A stretch of DNA of 64,000 nucleotides from Clostridia bacterium (GCA_017549665.1 JAFYUD010000092.1:15334-79333); one strand, 5' to 3'; positions 34,597 through 45,058 are shown, counted from the stretch's first letter. A program made the numbers and translations. The notes: a model not told the origin generated them from the sequence alone.

Positions 34597-35880
34597 ATGA
34601 TGAAAAAAATCTTTTCCATTATTATTGCAATTATAATATTATTGTCTTTTCAGATTTTCGCTGATGCGCAGGTCAATATAGGTGCATTTACTGAGGCTTA
34701 CAAAAATCCGAACGGTAAAACAATGATTGTTTCCGACAAAGGTGACATAACAACAGCTCCCGAAAACTCACTTATGGCAATTCATAATGCAGAAAAAGCA
34801 GGGGCTGACATCATAAAAATTGATGTAAGAACAACTGCTGACGGTGTGCTTGTTCTTATGGCAGACGAAACAGTTGTAAGAACCTGCAACGGTTACGGTG
34901 AGAACACGGTAGTTTCCGAAATGACTTATGAAGAAATAAAACAGCTCAATCTTCTTGGGGGAAAAGGCGGTTACGGTGCAAAAAACACAACTCTTACAGT
35001 CCCCACGCTTGAAGAAGTATTTGATGACAGAAAGCTGTCATATCTTTCTTCCGCATCGGTTGAAACAAAACAGAAGTCACTCTTTATGCTTGACTTTGAC
35101 TGGTCAATAAGAGATAAAATCAGCAATCTTGTTATTGAAAACAATATGGGCAACGAAGTCATTTTTTATATTGACGATGCTGCTCCCGATGAAATCACCG
35201 CATGGAAAGAAACACTCCCCTTTGAACCTATGATTATGACATATTTCAAAGGAAACGTAATTTTTGCCGCAACGGCAAATGTTAAAAATGATGCTGAAAT
35301 TGCAGACGGTATCCATCTTGCAACAAAAAATCCTTACGGCGTTATTTTCGGAGAAACCGTTCAGGACACAGCAAAGGAATCAGGCATCAGGACAATGGCT
35401 TCTGCTTCAAGACCCGAAATCTGCGGAACACAGATTCAGGATACGGAGGTCTGGTGGGATTATCTTATCACTCAGGGATTCAATGTGATTATGACAGACC
35501 ACGTAAAAGAGCTCAGAGCATACCTTGACGACTGCAACGAAAAAGAATGGTTTCTTGAAAAATACTTTTACGATACCATAGAAGGTTATTCACTCCCTGA
35601 TTTCAATTCAGATAAGTTCCTCGATTACAAACGTGCATACAACAATGCGTATGATTATATCACAGATGTAATCAATGACCACAGCTCTTCAAGAAGCGAC
35701 ATTGTAACCGCTGAATATGAAATAAAAAAAGCAATTGACGACATTCATGCAAACTACAATGCTCTGCAGGAAGGCACAGCGGGTATGACCGTTAATCCCC
35801 TGACAATTCTGCTTTCAACATTTGCAATCGCAATTGTAACTGTTGCTGAAATCTATGTTTATAAAAAGAAAAAGAAGTAA
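34597..35880 (+). CDS. Membrane-anchored GDPD-like protein lacking catalytic residues
   Basis: A 427-residue protein with a signal peptide (KKIFSIIIAIIILLSFQIFA), a glycerophosphodiester phosphodiesterase-like barrel and a C-terminal membrane span (LTILLSTFAIAIVTVAEIYV) before a lysine tail. The PEN motif is kept (P55-E56-N57), but the HRG histidine is Asp47, the first acid of the E-x-D pair is Lys74, and the histidine of the HD motif is Ala89. It is therefore probably not an active phosphodiesterase and may bind or sense lipids. I start at ATG 34597; the longer frame from 34540 begins on the promoter. The YhhN gene follows after 12 bases. Confidence 0.75.
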   Translation: MMKKIFSIIIAIIILLSFQIFADAQVNIGAFTEAYKNPNGKTMIVSDKGDITTAPENSLMAIHNAEKAGADIIKIDVRTTADGVLVLMADETVVRTCNGYGENTVVSEMTYEEIKQLNLLGGKGGYGAKNTTLTVPTLEEVFDDRKLSYLSSASVETKQKSLFMLDFDWSIRDKISNLVIENNMGNEVIFYIDDAAPDEITAWKETLPFEPMIMTYFKGNVIFAATANVKNDAEIADGIHLATKNPYGVIFGETVQDTAKESGIRTMASASRPEICGTQIQDTEVWWDYLITQGFNVIMTDHVKELRAYLDDCNEKEWFLEKYFYDTIEGYSLPDFNSDKFLDYKRAYNNAYDYITDVINDHSSSRSDIVTAEYEIKKAIDDIHANYNALQEGTAGMTVNPLTILLSTFAIAIVTVAEIYVYKKKKK

Positions 35881-35892
35881 AGGAGAACAGCT

Positions 35893-36636
35893 ATGGATAA
35901 AACATTATTTCTTACGCTGACAATCTGTGCATGTGTTATTGAAACAGTCTTCACTCCGTTTTTTCTTCATTACCAGAGACCCGGCATATGCCTTAAATCA
36001 TTTATCTGTAAAATGATTTGTGCCAGCATGTTTCTTACAGTCGGCATTCTTGCATATGTATACACAAGAAACACATCGGAATTTGCAAAATTCCTTCTTA
36101 TCGGTCTTGCATCATCGTGGTTCGGTGATATGTTCCTTCATATGAAGCAAGGCTGCAAAGTAACATTCGGAATCGGTATGGCATTCTTTGCCGCTGCCCA
36201 CGTGTTGTACCTTGTTGCTTATTCAAAGGCGACAAATCTCTACTTCCCCGACAGAAGCTTCTTCACACTTCCCGAAGTTATTTTTGCAATTACGGTAGTT
36301 GTTGTTTTCTACTTTATTTACAAAGGCAAGGGACAGATAAATTTTGCAAGTCCCATTATGTCTGCTTTTGTAATTTACGGGCTTATACTCGTGACAATGT
36401 TTGTAAAAGCCGTATCATTCGGTGCACAGTACATAGCTGCAGGCAACTCTGTTTTCGGCGGACTTTGTCTTGCATTCGGAGGAACACTTTTCTTCTCCTC
36501 AGACCTTACACTCGTTCTTCTCATGTTCAATGAAAAAATGAAGAAGAACCACAGACTCAAGGATTACAACATCGGTTCGTATTTCCTCGGTCAGACACTT
36601 CTCGCACTTTCAGTCCTTTCAATAGGACTTATATAA
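35893..36636 (+). CDS. YhhN/TMEM86 family membrane protein (lysoplasmalogenase-like)
   Basis: A 247-residue protein with about eight membrane spans. It has the family marks SSWFGDMFLHMK (about residues 75-86), FFAAAHVLYLVAY and FFSSDLTLVLL. Characterised family members cleave the vinyl ether of lysoplasmalogen to an aldehyde and a glycerophospho-alcohol. Plasmalogens are common in clostridia. Its partner GDPD-like protein would handle the next intermediate if it were active. Confidence 0.8.
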   Translation: MDKTLFLTLTICACVIETVFTPFFLHYQRPGICLKSFICKMICASMFLTVGILAYVYTRNTSEFAKFLLIGLASSWFGDMFLHMKQGCKVTFGIGMAFFAAAHVLYLVAYSKATNLYFPDRSFFTLPEVIFAITVVVVFYFIYKGKGQINFASPIMSAFVIYGLILVTMFVKAVSFGAQYIAAGNSVFGGLCLAFGGTLFFSSDLTLVLLMFNEKMKKNHRLKDYNIGSYFLGQTLLALSVLSIGLI

Positions 36637-36654
36637 TATCGGAGGCTAAAAACA

Positions 36655-36924
36655 ATGAGAGCAATTATTTCAGTTATCGGTAAAGATACAGTCGGTATTC
36701 TTGCGGCTGTTTCCGCAAAATGTGCAGATTACAATATCAATATTCTTGATGTAACACAGTCTGTTCTTCAGGATATGTTTGTAATGGTTATGATGGCAGA
36801 TATTTCAGGTATCAACTGCGATTTTGCAAAGTTTGTTGATGAAATGTCAGCCCTCGGCAACGAAAAAAATCTTTCAATTAGAGCAATGCACGAAGACATC
36901 TTCAATGCAATGCATAACATCTGA
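36655..36924 (+). CDS. ACT domain protein (UPF0237)
   Basis: An 89-residue protein formed by one ACT domain (AIISVIGKDTVGILAAVSAKCADYNINILDV), a small regulatory fold that often binds amino acids. It is directly followed by a UPF0210 gene, a very conserved pairing in bacteria and archaea. The function of the pair is not settled. Confidence 0.9.
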   Translation: MRAIISVIGKDTVGILAAVSAKCADYNINILDVTQSVLQDMFVMVMMADISGINCDFAKFVDEMSALGNEKNLSIRAMHEDIFNAMHNI

Positions 36925-36935
36925 GGTGACGGACA

Positions 36936-38294
36936 TTGCTTAACACAAAAGATATTCTTGAAACCATAACTATGATACAGGACGAGAATCTCGATATCCG
37001 TACTATCACAATGGGTATCTCACTTCTCGACTGTTGTCACTCAGACATTGACATCTGCTGTGAAAAAATCTACAACAAAATCACTACATACGCAAAAGAC
37101 CTTGTAAAAACAGGTGAACAGATTGAAAAAGAACTGGGTATTCCCATTATCAACAAACGAATTTCAGTCACACCCGTCGCAATGGTACTTGCAGCATGCG
37201 AAAACAAGGATGCAGTAAAAATTGCACTCACTCTTGAAAAAGCAGCTGTAAAATGCGGTGTCAATTTTCTCGGTGGTTTCTCAGCTCTTGTTCAGAAGGG
37301 CTTTGCCCCCGGTGACAGAGAGCTTATAGAAGCTATTCCCGAAGCACTTGCTGTGACAGAACACGTATGCTCAAGTGTCAATATCGGTTCAACAAAAACA
37401 GGTATCAATATGGATGCCGTAAAGCTTATGGGTGAAACAGTCGTTAAGGCTGCTGAACGCACAAAGGATATGAACTGCATAGGTCCTGCAAAACTTGTTG
37501 TTTTCTGTAATGCTCCCGAAGACAACCCGTTTATGGCAGGTGCATTCCACGGTGCAGGCGAACCCGATTGTGTTATTAATGTCGGTGTTTCGGGTCCCGG
37601 TGTTGTAAGAGCGGCACTTGCAAAATCAAAAGACCTTGACCTGACTCAGGTTGCAGATCTTATCAAGAAGACAGCATTCAAAATCACAAGAATGGGTCAG
37701 CTTGTAGGTACAATCGCATCAGAAAGACTTGGTGTACCCTTCGGAATCGTTGATCTTTCACTTGCTCCCACGCCTGCAATCGGTGACTCTGTTGCTCACA
37801 TTCTTGAAGAAATCGGTCTTGAGCAGTGCGGATGTCCCGGCACAACAGCGGCGCTTGCAATGCTTAATGATGCAGTCAAAAAGGGTGGTGTAATGGCATC
37901 AAGTCACGTAGGCGGTCTTTCAGGCGCATTCATTCCTGTCTCTGAAGATGCCGGAATGATTGATGCAGCAAGAAGCGGTTGTTTACGCCTTGAAAAGCTT
38001 GAAGCGATGACAGCGGTATGTTCAGTAGGCCTTGATATGATAGTTGTACCCGGTGACACAACAGCCGCAACAATTTCAGCAATTATTGCAGACGAAGCCG
38101 CAATCGGTATGGTCAATTCAAAAACAACTGCAGTAAGAGTTATCCCCGCAATAGGCAAAAAAGAGGGCGAAGAGCTTGAATTCGGCGGACTTCTCGGTTC
38201 AGGTCCCATAATGCCCGTCAATACATACTCCCCTGCAAAGTTCATCAATCGTGGCGGAAGAATCCCTGCTCCTATGCAGAGCCTGAAAAACTAA
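36936..38294 (+). CDS. UPF0210 (DUF711) family protein
   Basis: A 452-residue cytoplasmic protein of the UPF0210/PFL family. Diagnostic stretches are [82 protein letters not shown] and [17 protein letters not shown]. It shares an operon with the ACT protein. The start is TTG 36936 with GAGGTG upstream. The protein resembles glycyl-radical enzyme folds in some annotations, but its reaction is not established. Confidence 0.95.
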   Translation: MLNTKDILETITMIQDENLDIRTITMGISLLDCCHSDIDICCEKIYNKITTYAKDLVKTGEQIEKELGIPIINKRISVTPVAMVLAACENKDAVKIALTLEKAAVKCGVNFLGGFSALVQKGFAPGDRELIEAIPEALAVTEHVCSSVNIGSTKTGINMDAVKLMGETVVKAAERTKDMNCIGPAKLVVFCNAPEDNPFMAGAFHGAGEPDCVINVGVSGPGVVRAALAKSKDLDLTQVADLIKKTAFKITRMGQLVGTIASERLGVPFGIVDLSLAPTPAIGDSVAHILEEIGLEQCGCPGTTAALAMLNDAVKKGGVMASSHVGGLSGAFIPVSEDAGMIDAARSGCLRLEKLEAMTAVCSVGLDMIVVPGDTTAATISAIIADEAAIGMVNSKTTAVRVIPAIGKKEGEELEFGGLLGSGPIMPVNTYSPAKFINRGGRIPAPMQSLKN

Positions 38295-38304
38295 AAAAAT
38301 AAGC

Positions 38305-38338
38305 AACAGCACGACCTTTTTCAAGTCGTGCTGTTTTT
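38305..38338. terminator. Bidirectional terminator
   Basis: CAGCACGAC / GTCGTGCTG arms with T runs on both strands lie between the convergent UPF0210 and sbcC genes. Confidence 0.9.
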
Positions 38339-38341
38339 GAT

Positions 38342-41110
38342 TTATACCACAATCTGAACTTTACTGCCGCCTGTTTTTTCTTTTGTAACGACAATCTGTT
38401 TATCGATTTTTTCTTTGAGTTCTGCAACGTGAGAAATGATACCGACAAGTCTGTTTCCGTTTTCGGAAAGTGAGGTCAGAGCTCTCATAGCCTGCTGCAA
38501 TGACTCACCGTCAAGTGAGCCGAAGCCTTCATCAACAAACATTGTGTCAAGTCTTATACCGCCTGCCATAGCCTGAACCTCATCGGAAAGACCGAGTGCA
38601 AGCGAAAGCGAAGCCTTGAAACTTTCACCGCCCGAAAGTGATTTTACATCTCTTACAGAGCCGTTATAATAATCTTTTACATCAAGTTCAAGACCGCTCT
38701 GCGAACGGTTATTTGTTGCTGTTTCCCGACGGATGAGTTCATACTGACCGCCTGACATAACCATAAGCCTTGTGTTTGCCCTGCGTATGATGCGTTCAAA
38801 GAAAGTTGCCTGAATATAAGTTTCAAGCATAATTTTTTCTCTTGATGCAATATTGCCGTTCGCAGTATTTGACAAGGCTTTTACCCATGTCCATTTTTCT
38901 TCAATAACAGAAAGCTCCGAAGCTTTTGATGCTATATTTTCCTTTGCACGAAGGTTTGTATCAATACGTATTGAAAGAGTTTTCTGCTTTGCTGAAAGCG
39001 ATACCTTCTTTTCAAGGAGAGTCTGTTTTTCTTCCTGAATTGCAAGAACATCAACATCTTCTTTTTCTTCAAGTGATTTTTTCAGTTGTTCAATTTTACC
39101 TTTGAGCTGAGTCAGAATATTTTCAATCTTACGACAATCGTTTTCAGCCTGTTCAAGAGTCTTTTTGTAAACCTCGTTTTCATTTTTCAGCTTATCAGCA
39201 GCTGTTTTTGCTTCTGTTTTACCTGAAAATCTGAGTTTTCCTGCCAAAACATCAATCTGATTGAGTGTTTCCTGAAGCTTTGATTCATCAGCAGCAATTT
39301 TCTTTTCCGTTTCAGCAAGCTGAGCACGCATTTTTTCAAGCATAGCTTCTTTTTCGGGAACTGCCTTTTCAAGCATTTCCTTACGCTGTAATCTGCTGTT
39401 TATTTCTTTGATTTCAGCATCACGCTTCCGGGATTCTTCATTGATTACAGCAAGGATTTCCGAAGCCTTTTCTTCAGCTGTTTCAAGTTCAACAGTTGCA
39501 AGAAGTTCATTACATTCTTTTATAAGATTTTCTTTTCCGGTTGATACTTTACCTGATATTTCACTTGCTTTGCGACTTGCAACGGATGTCAGCTCAGCCG
39601 CATCGTCAGCACTCTTCTTCGCATTTTTGAGTTCAGATTCCGTAGGTGCTTCTGCTGGTTTTAAAGCCTTCCCGGGATGAGAAAGAGAGCCGCATACGGG
39701 GCAGGGCTGACCGTCATTGAGTGATTCAGCAAGAATACCTGCCTGACTGTCAAGAAAAGCTTTGTTGAGAATATTGTACTGAGCTGTTTTTTCGGCTGAA
39801 ATCTTTTCGGCTCTAAGATAATATTCCTGAGCTGTAATAAGCTCATTTTTAAGTTTTGCGAATACAATAAGTTTCTTTTTAAGTTCTTCTGTTTTGAGTT
39901 TTTTGTTTTCTGCAAGTTCCTTTTCATAAAGGAGCTTTTCTTTTTTTGCACCTGAATCTGCAAATGATGCAAGTTCATTTTTTGCTTTTGCTATAAGCTG
40001 AGTCAGGGCTTCTGTTTTTTCTTTCAGCTCCCCTGTTGACTTTTTAGCTTTTTCGATCGTCACCCTGAGTAATGATACGGCATTATGTTTTTCGGAAAGA
40101 GCATCATATTCATCATATTGAGCTTCAATTTCGGCAATCTGCTTCTGCCTTGCCTCATATTCGGGGGCTTTTTCTTTGAGCAGAGCTGTTTTCAATCTGA
40201 CAGATTCTGCAAGAGGCGTTTTTTCTTCCTGTTCTTTTACAGAGAGTTCAAGCTCTTTTTCGTTTCTGAGATAACTCTCGGCTTTTGTTAAAACAGCATT
40301 GATTTTTTCAATCTGCTTTTCTGTTTCATCAATTTTTTGCTGAATCTGTTGAGCTTTTTCAGCGTCTTTTTCGATAAGTTCAGAGAGAAGTTCAACAACA
40401 TCCGAAATCATCATTCTGCCGTCTTTTGCTTTTTCAACCTCAAGGAAAAGCACATCATCCTCACTGCAAAGAATACCGTTTATATACTGATTTACACTAA
40501 GCTTTGCTTCATCAAATTTTCTGCCGAGAGCACCTGACTCATTTTTGAGTTTTTCCTGAAGAATCTGATAATTACCTGTTTTGAAAATTTCACGAAATAT
40601 CTTCTGTCTGTCTTTTGTATCAGCAAGAAGGAGTTTAAGAAAATCACCCTGAGCAATCATTGAAATCTGCGCAAACTGATCTCTGTCCACACCAATAATA
40701 TCACGTATTGCCGCTGTTACTTCCTTTGGTTTTGAAACGGGAGTTCCGTCAGGCATAAAAAGCACGGCTTCAGCCTTCTGTGTCACTTTTCCTTCACCTT
40801 TTTTTGACGGACGTTCATATTCGGGGCTTCTTTTTACCGTATATACCTTGCCGCCGTTTGTAAAAAGAAGTTCAACCTCTGTGGGGGTATCATCTGTGGC
40901 GTATTTTGAACGAAGCATTGTTGCATCTCTGTTGTCACCGCTGGGAGACCCGAAAAGCGCATATGTAATGGCATCAAAGATTGTTGTTTTACCTGCACCC
41001 GTATCACCCGTGATAAGATATATCCCGTTTGTGCCGAGTTTTTCAAGGTCAATCTCCGTAACACCTGCATATGGGCCGAAAGCTGAGATTTTAAGTTTTA
41101 AAGGTCTCAT
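38342..41110 (-). CDS. sbcC: Exonuclease subunit SbcC
   Basis: A 922-residue SMC-like ATPase that with SbcD removes hairpins and protein-blocked DNA ends. Walker A is GDTGAGKTT (35-43). Long coiled coils flank the zinc hook CPVC (470-473). The signature LSGGESFKASLSLALGLSDE and Walker B LDTMFVDEGFGSLD are near the C-terminus. The start overlaps the stop of sbcD by four bases (ATGA), so translation is coupled. Confidence 0.97.
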   Translation of the reverse strand: MRPLKLKISAFGPYAGVTEIDLEKLGTNGIYLITGDTGAGKTTIFDAITYALFGSPSGDNRDATMLRSKYATDDTPTEVELLFTNGGKVYTVKRSPEYERPSKKGEGKVTQKAEAVLFMPDGTPVSKPKEVTAAIRDIIGVDRDQFAQISMIAQGDFLKLLLADTKDRQKIFREIFKTGNYQILQEKLKNESGALGRKFDEAKLSVNQYINGILCSEDDVLFLEVEKAKDGRMMISDVVELLSELIEKDAEKAQQIQQKIDETEKQIEKINAVLTKAESYLRNEKELELSVKEQEEKTPLAESVRLKTALLKEKAPEYEARQKQIAEIEAQYDEYDALSEKHNAVSLLRVTIEKAKKSTGELKEKTEALTQLIAKAKNELASFADSGAKKEKLLYEKELAENKKLKTEELKKKLIVFAKLKNELITAQEYYLRAEKISAEKTAQYNILNKAFLDSQAGILAESLNDGQPCPVCGSLSHPGKALKPAEAPTESELKNAKKSADDAAELTSVASRKASEISGKVSTGKENLIKECNELLATVELETAEEKASEILAVINEESRKRDAEIKEINSRLQRKEMLEKAVPEKEAMLEKMRAQLAETEKKIAADESKLQETLNQIDVLAGKLRFSGKTEAKTAADKLKNENEVYKKTLEQAENDCRKIENILTQLKGKIEQLKKSLEEKEDVDVLAIQEEKQTLLEKKVSLSAKQKTLSIRIDTNLRAKENIASKASELSVIEEKWTWVKALSNTANGNIASREKIMLETYIQATFFERIIRRANTRLMVMSGGQYELIRRETATNNRSQSGLELDVKDYYNGSVRDVKSLSGGESFKASLSLALGLSDEVQAMAGGIRLDTMFVDEGFGSLDGESLQQAMRALTSLSENGNRLVGIISHVAELKEKIDKQIVVTKEKTGGSKVQIVV

Positions 41111-42243
41111 TTTTCACCCCTCCATATCTCTTCAATCAGGCTCTGCACAAACTCAGCCTGTTCATCAGTCATACCCTGTCCGTTCTGTGTTTCATAAAAT
41201 TCCCCGAAAAGTGTAATCGGGTGTTTTTTTTCAACATTTTCAGCAATTGAAGCTGCAAGTGTGTTACGTGTGCGTTTATTATCGTAATCAATTTTCATTA
41301 TATTCGGATAAATCACACGCAGTCTGCTCATAACATCAGGTATATCATCTTCATCTGTAAGGGTGATATGTATATAGTCATCCGTATTTGTGCCTTCATA
41401 ATTGGATTTGAGAACAATATCTTCATATCTGCCCTTGATTTCTCTCATATCACGCAGAGGAACAAGAGGAATTGTGCGTATCTGTGTTTCACCCTTTGCA
41501 CCCATTTCAACAACCGTTACTGATTTTTTATGGTTTGATTCAGAGAAAGAATATTTAAGTGGTGTCCCGCAGTAACGCACAGTTTCACGTGTCATTTTCT
41601 GAGGCCCGTGAATATGACCGAGTGCAACATAATCAAATGCATCAAAAACCGTAACATCAACATCATCGATTCCGCCGACAGAAAGCTCTTCCGAGTCACT
41701 CCTTGAAGCACCTGTAACAAACTGATGTGCAACAATCACGTTGCGTTCATTTTCATTGACATTCATATTGCCGATTACGGTTTCAATCGCATCGGTGTAA
41801 GATTCAATTTCATTTTCGGGGAAGAATCTTCTCACATTTACAGGTTTTAAGAACGGGAGCATATATATGTTTACATTTCCGTTTTCATCGGAAAGTGTAA
41901 ACGGCTCAACAGTCCCGTCATAAACGGGGCTTAAATGAATTCCGCTCATATCCATAAGTCTGCCACCAAACGAAAGTCTTTCTGCGCTGTCGTGATTACC
42001 GCTGATAATAAAAACAGGCAGCTTTCTTTCAGCAAGTCTGAAAAGAAAATCGTCAAGCAGCTGTACCGCCTCTGCAGACGGCACAGATTTATCATAAACA
42101 TCACCTGCTACAAGAACTGCATCGGGTTTTTCATCATCAATGACAGAGAGAATAACTCTGAGAATATATTTCTGATCTTCAAGCATAGAAAACTCATTTA
42201 CACGTTTACCGATATGAAGATCTGAAAGATGTATAAACTTCAT
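41107..42243 (-). CDS. sbcD: Exonuclease subunit SbcD
   Basis: A 378-residue Mn-dependent nuclease. Its phosphoesterase motifs are HLSDLHIGKRV (residues 4-14), VAGDVYDKSVPS, ISGNHDS, VIVAHQFV and ALGHIHGPQ. First gene of the sbcDC operon, with a consensus promoter about 35 bases upstream. Confidence 0.97.
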   Translation of the reverse strand: MKFIHLSDLHIGKRVNEFSMLEDQKYILRVILSVIDDEKPDAVLVAGDVYDKSVPSAEAVQLLDDFLFRLAERKLPVFIISGNHDSAERLSFGGRLMDMSGIHLSPVYDGTVEPFTLSDENGNVNIYMLPFLKPVNVRRFFPENEIESYTDAIETVIGNMNVNENERNVIVAHQFVTGASRSDSEELSVGGIDDVDVTVFDAFDYVALGHIHGPQKMTRETVRYCGTPLKYSFSESNHKKSVTVVEMGAKGETQIRTIPLVPLRDMREIKGRYEDIVLKSNYEGTNTDDYIHITLTDEDDIPDVMSRLRVIYPNIMKIDYDNKRTRNTLAASIAENVEKKHPITLFGEFYETQNGQGMTDEQAEFVQSLIEEIWRGEK

Positions 42244-42276
42244 ACACTTATTTATCCTTTTTTAATATTTTGATTT

Positions 42277-42305
42277 ATTATAACATAAAACCGTCCTTTT
42301 GACAA
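42277..42305 (-). promoter_or_regulatory. sbcDC promoter
   Basis: TTGTCA (42300-42305), 17-base spacer, TATAAT (42277-42282). The -35 box overlaps the terminator hairpin of the upstream operon. Confidence 0.75.
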
Positions 42306-42323
42306 TCAAAAAGAACGGTTTTT
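42284..42323 (-). terminator. Terminator of the salvage operon
   Basis: AAACCGT / ACGGTTT arms plus an inner CTTTTG/CAAAAAG pairing. The minus strand continues with only four T, so termination is probably incomplete; the plus strand has a better T run. Confidence 0.55.
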
Positions 42324-42327
42324 GTAT

Positions 42328-44004
42328 TCAGTTTTCATTCATTATATCAAATGCAAGAGTGCAGCTCCAGCCGTAATCCCTTATTGACTGATATTTTATT
42401 CTGAAATCATATGGCTCATAAACTTCGCCTTTTCTGTTGAAGCAGTAAGGCGGAATTCTGTTTTCGCTGTCATAGAATTCATAAACCGTGCCCGTGCGCT
42501 GATACCATTCATTGATGACTTCAAGCGTTTTTGCTCTGATTTTTTGTGACAAATCATTATAACCGTAAAAAGCAAGACCTTCTGAAATCATATAATTATA
42601 GTTAATCCATACAGGACCTCTCCACATATCCGAACCGAAGGTTTTGTCTTTTTTCGATATGCTCGGTATCGGAAATTCAGTGCCGAATTCCTCATTATTT
42701 TCAAGATGTTTTACAAGCTGCCTGCATTTATCATCATCGCATACTCCTGCAAAAACAGGAAGAAATGATGCAACAGACTGCACCTTGTTAAAACAGTTAT
42801 TCTGAATATCAAAGTCATAATAGAAGCCGTCTGATTCACACCAGAGCGTACTGTTTATATCAGCTTTTATTTTTTCGTGCCATAAGCTGAAAAATTCTGC
42901 ATTCTGTGTATCACCGAGCTCCTCGGCAATTTTCTTCATAACACGTGTTTCATTTGCCATATAACAGGAAAGGTCAACTGCAAAAAGATCACTCTGAGTA
43001 TCAAATCTGGGGGAATTATCCATTCCCGATTCATCACAACGGTTGTTATGTTCAGGATTTGTATGCCACGAATAAAGCTCTTTTTCCGTTTTGCGTCTGT
43101 TGTTCTGACACCACAGAAGAAATGCCTTATTATGTTCAAAAACTGTTTCGAGAAACTTTTTATCACCGCTTTTTTCATAAACAGACCATGCACCCCATCC
43201 GATAACAGGCGGCTGAGTTATAAGTGACTGATAATCAGGTCTTGCCATATGGGGAATAAAACCGTCATCCCGCTGCACGTCAAAAAGAACAAGAATAAGA
43301 TTCTGTGCCCTGTCAGCATCAAGATGTCTGTGCCCGATTGCGTGAAAAACCGAATCCCACAACCACATATTTCTGTGAGGCAGACGGTCGGGCGTTGACC
43401 ATATTCTTTTTATATTTCCCTCGGGAGAATAAAGCTGACTTTTCATTACGCTCAAACATTTGGCATAAAGAGATGAATAATGAGTATCTGTTTTATTCTC
43501 AAAGAATTTCAGTTTTTCTGCTTTCAGTTCAGCAATGTCAACTGTAAGACCTTTTTTGCACAATGCAACAACATCCGTTTCACTTTTGCCGTAACTGAAT
43601 ACAAATCTGCCGTCTTTTTTATAAAGTGCAGTATATTCACCGTCACGGGTATTGTGAATTTCGATATTATCGATTCTTACGACATCACATTCTCCGCTGA
43701 TGCTTACAAAAACGCCTGCTTCGGGCACATATTCACCCACAACAAGATGTCTTTCGGCAAAAATAATGCTGAAACTTCCGCTTTTAGTGCAGACTTCAAT
43801 AATATCTGATGCAACACAGGTAATTTCAGGTGATAAATCCTTATTGATATCACCAGAATAAAGTGTTCTTCGTGTCAGGGTTTCAAACATAACACCGATT
43901 CTGTCCCCCGACAGAGTACCTGCCAGGTCATCGGTAAAAAGTGATTCACCGTCAAGGGCTGAGAACGCAAAAAGCTGTCCCTGTCCCCATTTTTTAGGTA
44001 ACAT
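42328..44004 (-). CDS. Glycoside hydrolase, (alpha/alpha)6 barrel (GH63/trehalase-like)
   Basis: A 558-residue soluble enzyme. The C-terminal 400 residues carry the marks of the GH63/GH37-like alpha-glucosidase clan: WDSVFHAIGHRHLD, PPVIGWGAWSVYEKSGD, DNSPRFD, DLSCYMANE, then DMWRGPVWINYNYMISEGL and FYDSENRIPPYCFNRKGEVYEPYDF. An N-terminal 150-residue beta domain precedes it. There is no signal peptide, so it acts on imported substrate. It is the last gene of an operon with a transporter and GDPD, which suggests removal of a sugar from an imported glycerol-glycoside. The exact sugar cannot be told. Confidence 0.75.
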   Translation of the reverse strand: MLPKKWGQGQLFAFSALDGESLFTDDLAGTLSGDRIGVMFETLTRRTLYSGDINKDLSPEITCVASDIIEVCTKSGSFSIIFAERHLVVGEYVPEAGVFVSISGECDVVRIDNIEIHNTRDGEYTALYKKDGRFVFSYGKSETDVVALCKKGLTVDIAELKAEKLKFFENKTDTHYSSLYAKCLSVMKSQLYSPEGNIKRIWSTPDRLPHRNMWLWDSVFHAIGHRHLDADRAQNLILVLFDVQRDDGFIPHMARPDYQSLITQPPVIGWGAWSVYEKSGDKKFLETVFEHNKAFLLWCQNNRRKTEKELYSWHTNPEHNNRCDESGMDNSPRFDTQSDLFAVDLSCYMANETRVMKKIAEELGDTQNAEFFSLWHEKIKADINSTLWCESDGFYYDFDIQNNCFNKVQSVASFLPVFAGVCDDDKCRQLVKHLENNEEFGTEFPIPSISKKDKTFGSDMWRGPVWINYNYMISEGLAFYGYNDLSQKIRAKTLEVINEWYQRTGTVYEFYDSENRIPPYCFNRKGEVYEPYDFRIKYQSIRDYGWSCTLAFDIMNEN

Positions 44005-44021
44005 TTAACCTTCTCCTTAGC

Positions 44022-45044
44022 TCATTTATCCTGAGATTTAAGCACCTCATACCCGACATCGGGACTGTCAGTAATAATAGCATCTGCACCTATATCCTGC
44101 AGAAAAGCCATTTTGTCTGCATCATTGATTGTCCAGTACTGAACTGCGATATTGTTTTTATGAGCATAATTTACAAGCTTTGAGGTGCCGAGATTCACAA
44201 CATATTTATCGGGCGGAACCTGAAGAACCTCAAAATCATAATATCCCTCAGGTCTGTCGATATTAAAAAGAGAATCGAGATACAGCCCGAAAACTTCAAC
44301 ATTGTAAGCTATACGGACAAGGTCGGGGTAATTTTCATCAATATGCTCAAGCACCTCTTTATTGAAGGAAGCGACAACCGTTCGGTCAATAATATTCATT
44401 TCTGAAAGAATTTCATAAAGAATATCGGCAGCCTTTATTCCGAGTTCACCGCCGTCTTTGATTTCAATACTGAAATAATATCTGCCATTGTTTTCAAGAT
44501 AAGTCAGCGCTTCCGTTACGGTTGCGACTCTCAGATTATCGGGTATATCATCACCGCGGAGTCCTTTATAAGGTGTTTCGCCGTCCTTGTTTTTGAAAAA
44601 CTCACCGAAATTGAGATTATAAATTTCATCATAAGTATAATCTGAAGCATAATTTTCCGTTTTGCCGAAATACTCAACTGCATCTGTCAGTTCATCAAGA
44701 GTTTCATCGTGAAGAATAATCAGCTTTTCATCCGCTGTTATACGCACATCAAATTCAAAAATATCGGTTTCAAAAACTTCGGAATTCACACATCCCTCGA
44801 AAGCCATCATTGTACCCTGAGGAAAAAGTTTTTTACCTGCGCGGTGGGCTGATACCATCGTTTCACCGAGAGGGGTGATATACTTGTTCGTCACACTGTA
44901 ATTTACAGGTTCATCCTGCCACTGATGTGTAACAAGAAAATATAACCCTGAAATCACAAATGCAATAACTGAAAGTGTTATAAGGATTTTGCTGACAATT
45001 TTTAAAATTGCCGTTTTCTTTACGTTTTCTTTTGTATTATCCAT
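44022..45044 (-). CDS. Glycerophosphodiester phosphodiesterase, membrane-anchored
   Basis: A 340-residue protein with an N-terminal span (residues about 18-38) and a GDPD barrel facing outwards. Catalytic positions are present: H67-R68, E97-x-D99 and H112-D113; the PEN motif is changed to PQG (75-77). It should hydrolyse glycerophosphodiesters to glycerol-3-phosphate and an alcohol. It sits between the transporter and the glycoside hydrolase genes, with gaps of 14 and 17 bases. Confidence 0.85.
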   Translation of the reverse strand: MDNTKENVKKTAILKIVSKILITLSVIAFVISGLYFLVTHQWQDEPVNYSVTNKYITPLGETMVSAHRAGKKLFPQGTMMAFEGCVNSEVFETDIFEFDVRITADEKLIILHDETLDELTDAVEYFGKTENYASDYTYDEIYNLNFGEFFKNKDGETPYKGLRGDDIPDNLRVATVTEALTYLENNGRYYFSIEIKDGGELGIKAADILYEILSEMNIIDRTVVASFNKEVLEHIDENYPDLVRIAYNVEVFGLYLDSLFNIDRPEGYYDFEVLQVPPDKYVVNLGTSKLVNYAHKNNIAVQYWTINDADKMAFLQDIGADAIITDSPDVGYEVLKSQDK

Positions 45045-45058
45045 ATTTTACTTTCCAC

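Noticed and set aside
39187..39978. Other-frame ORFs inside sbcC
   Set aside because: Low-complexity Lys/Leu translations caused by the coiled-coil codons of sbcC.
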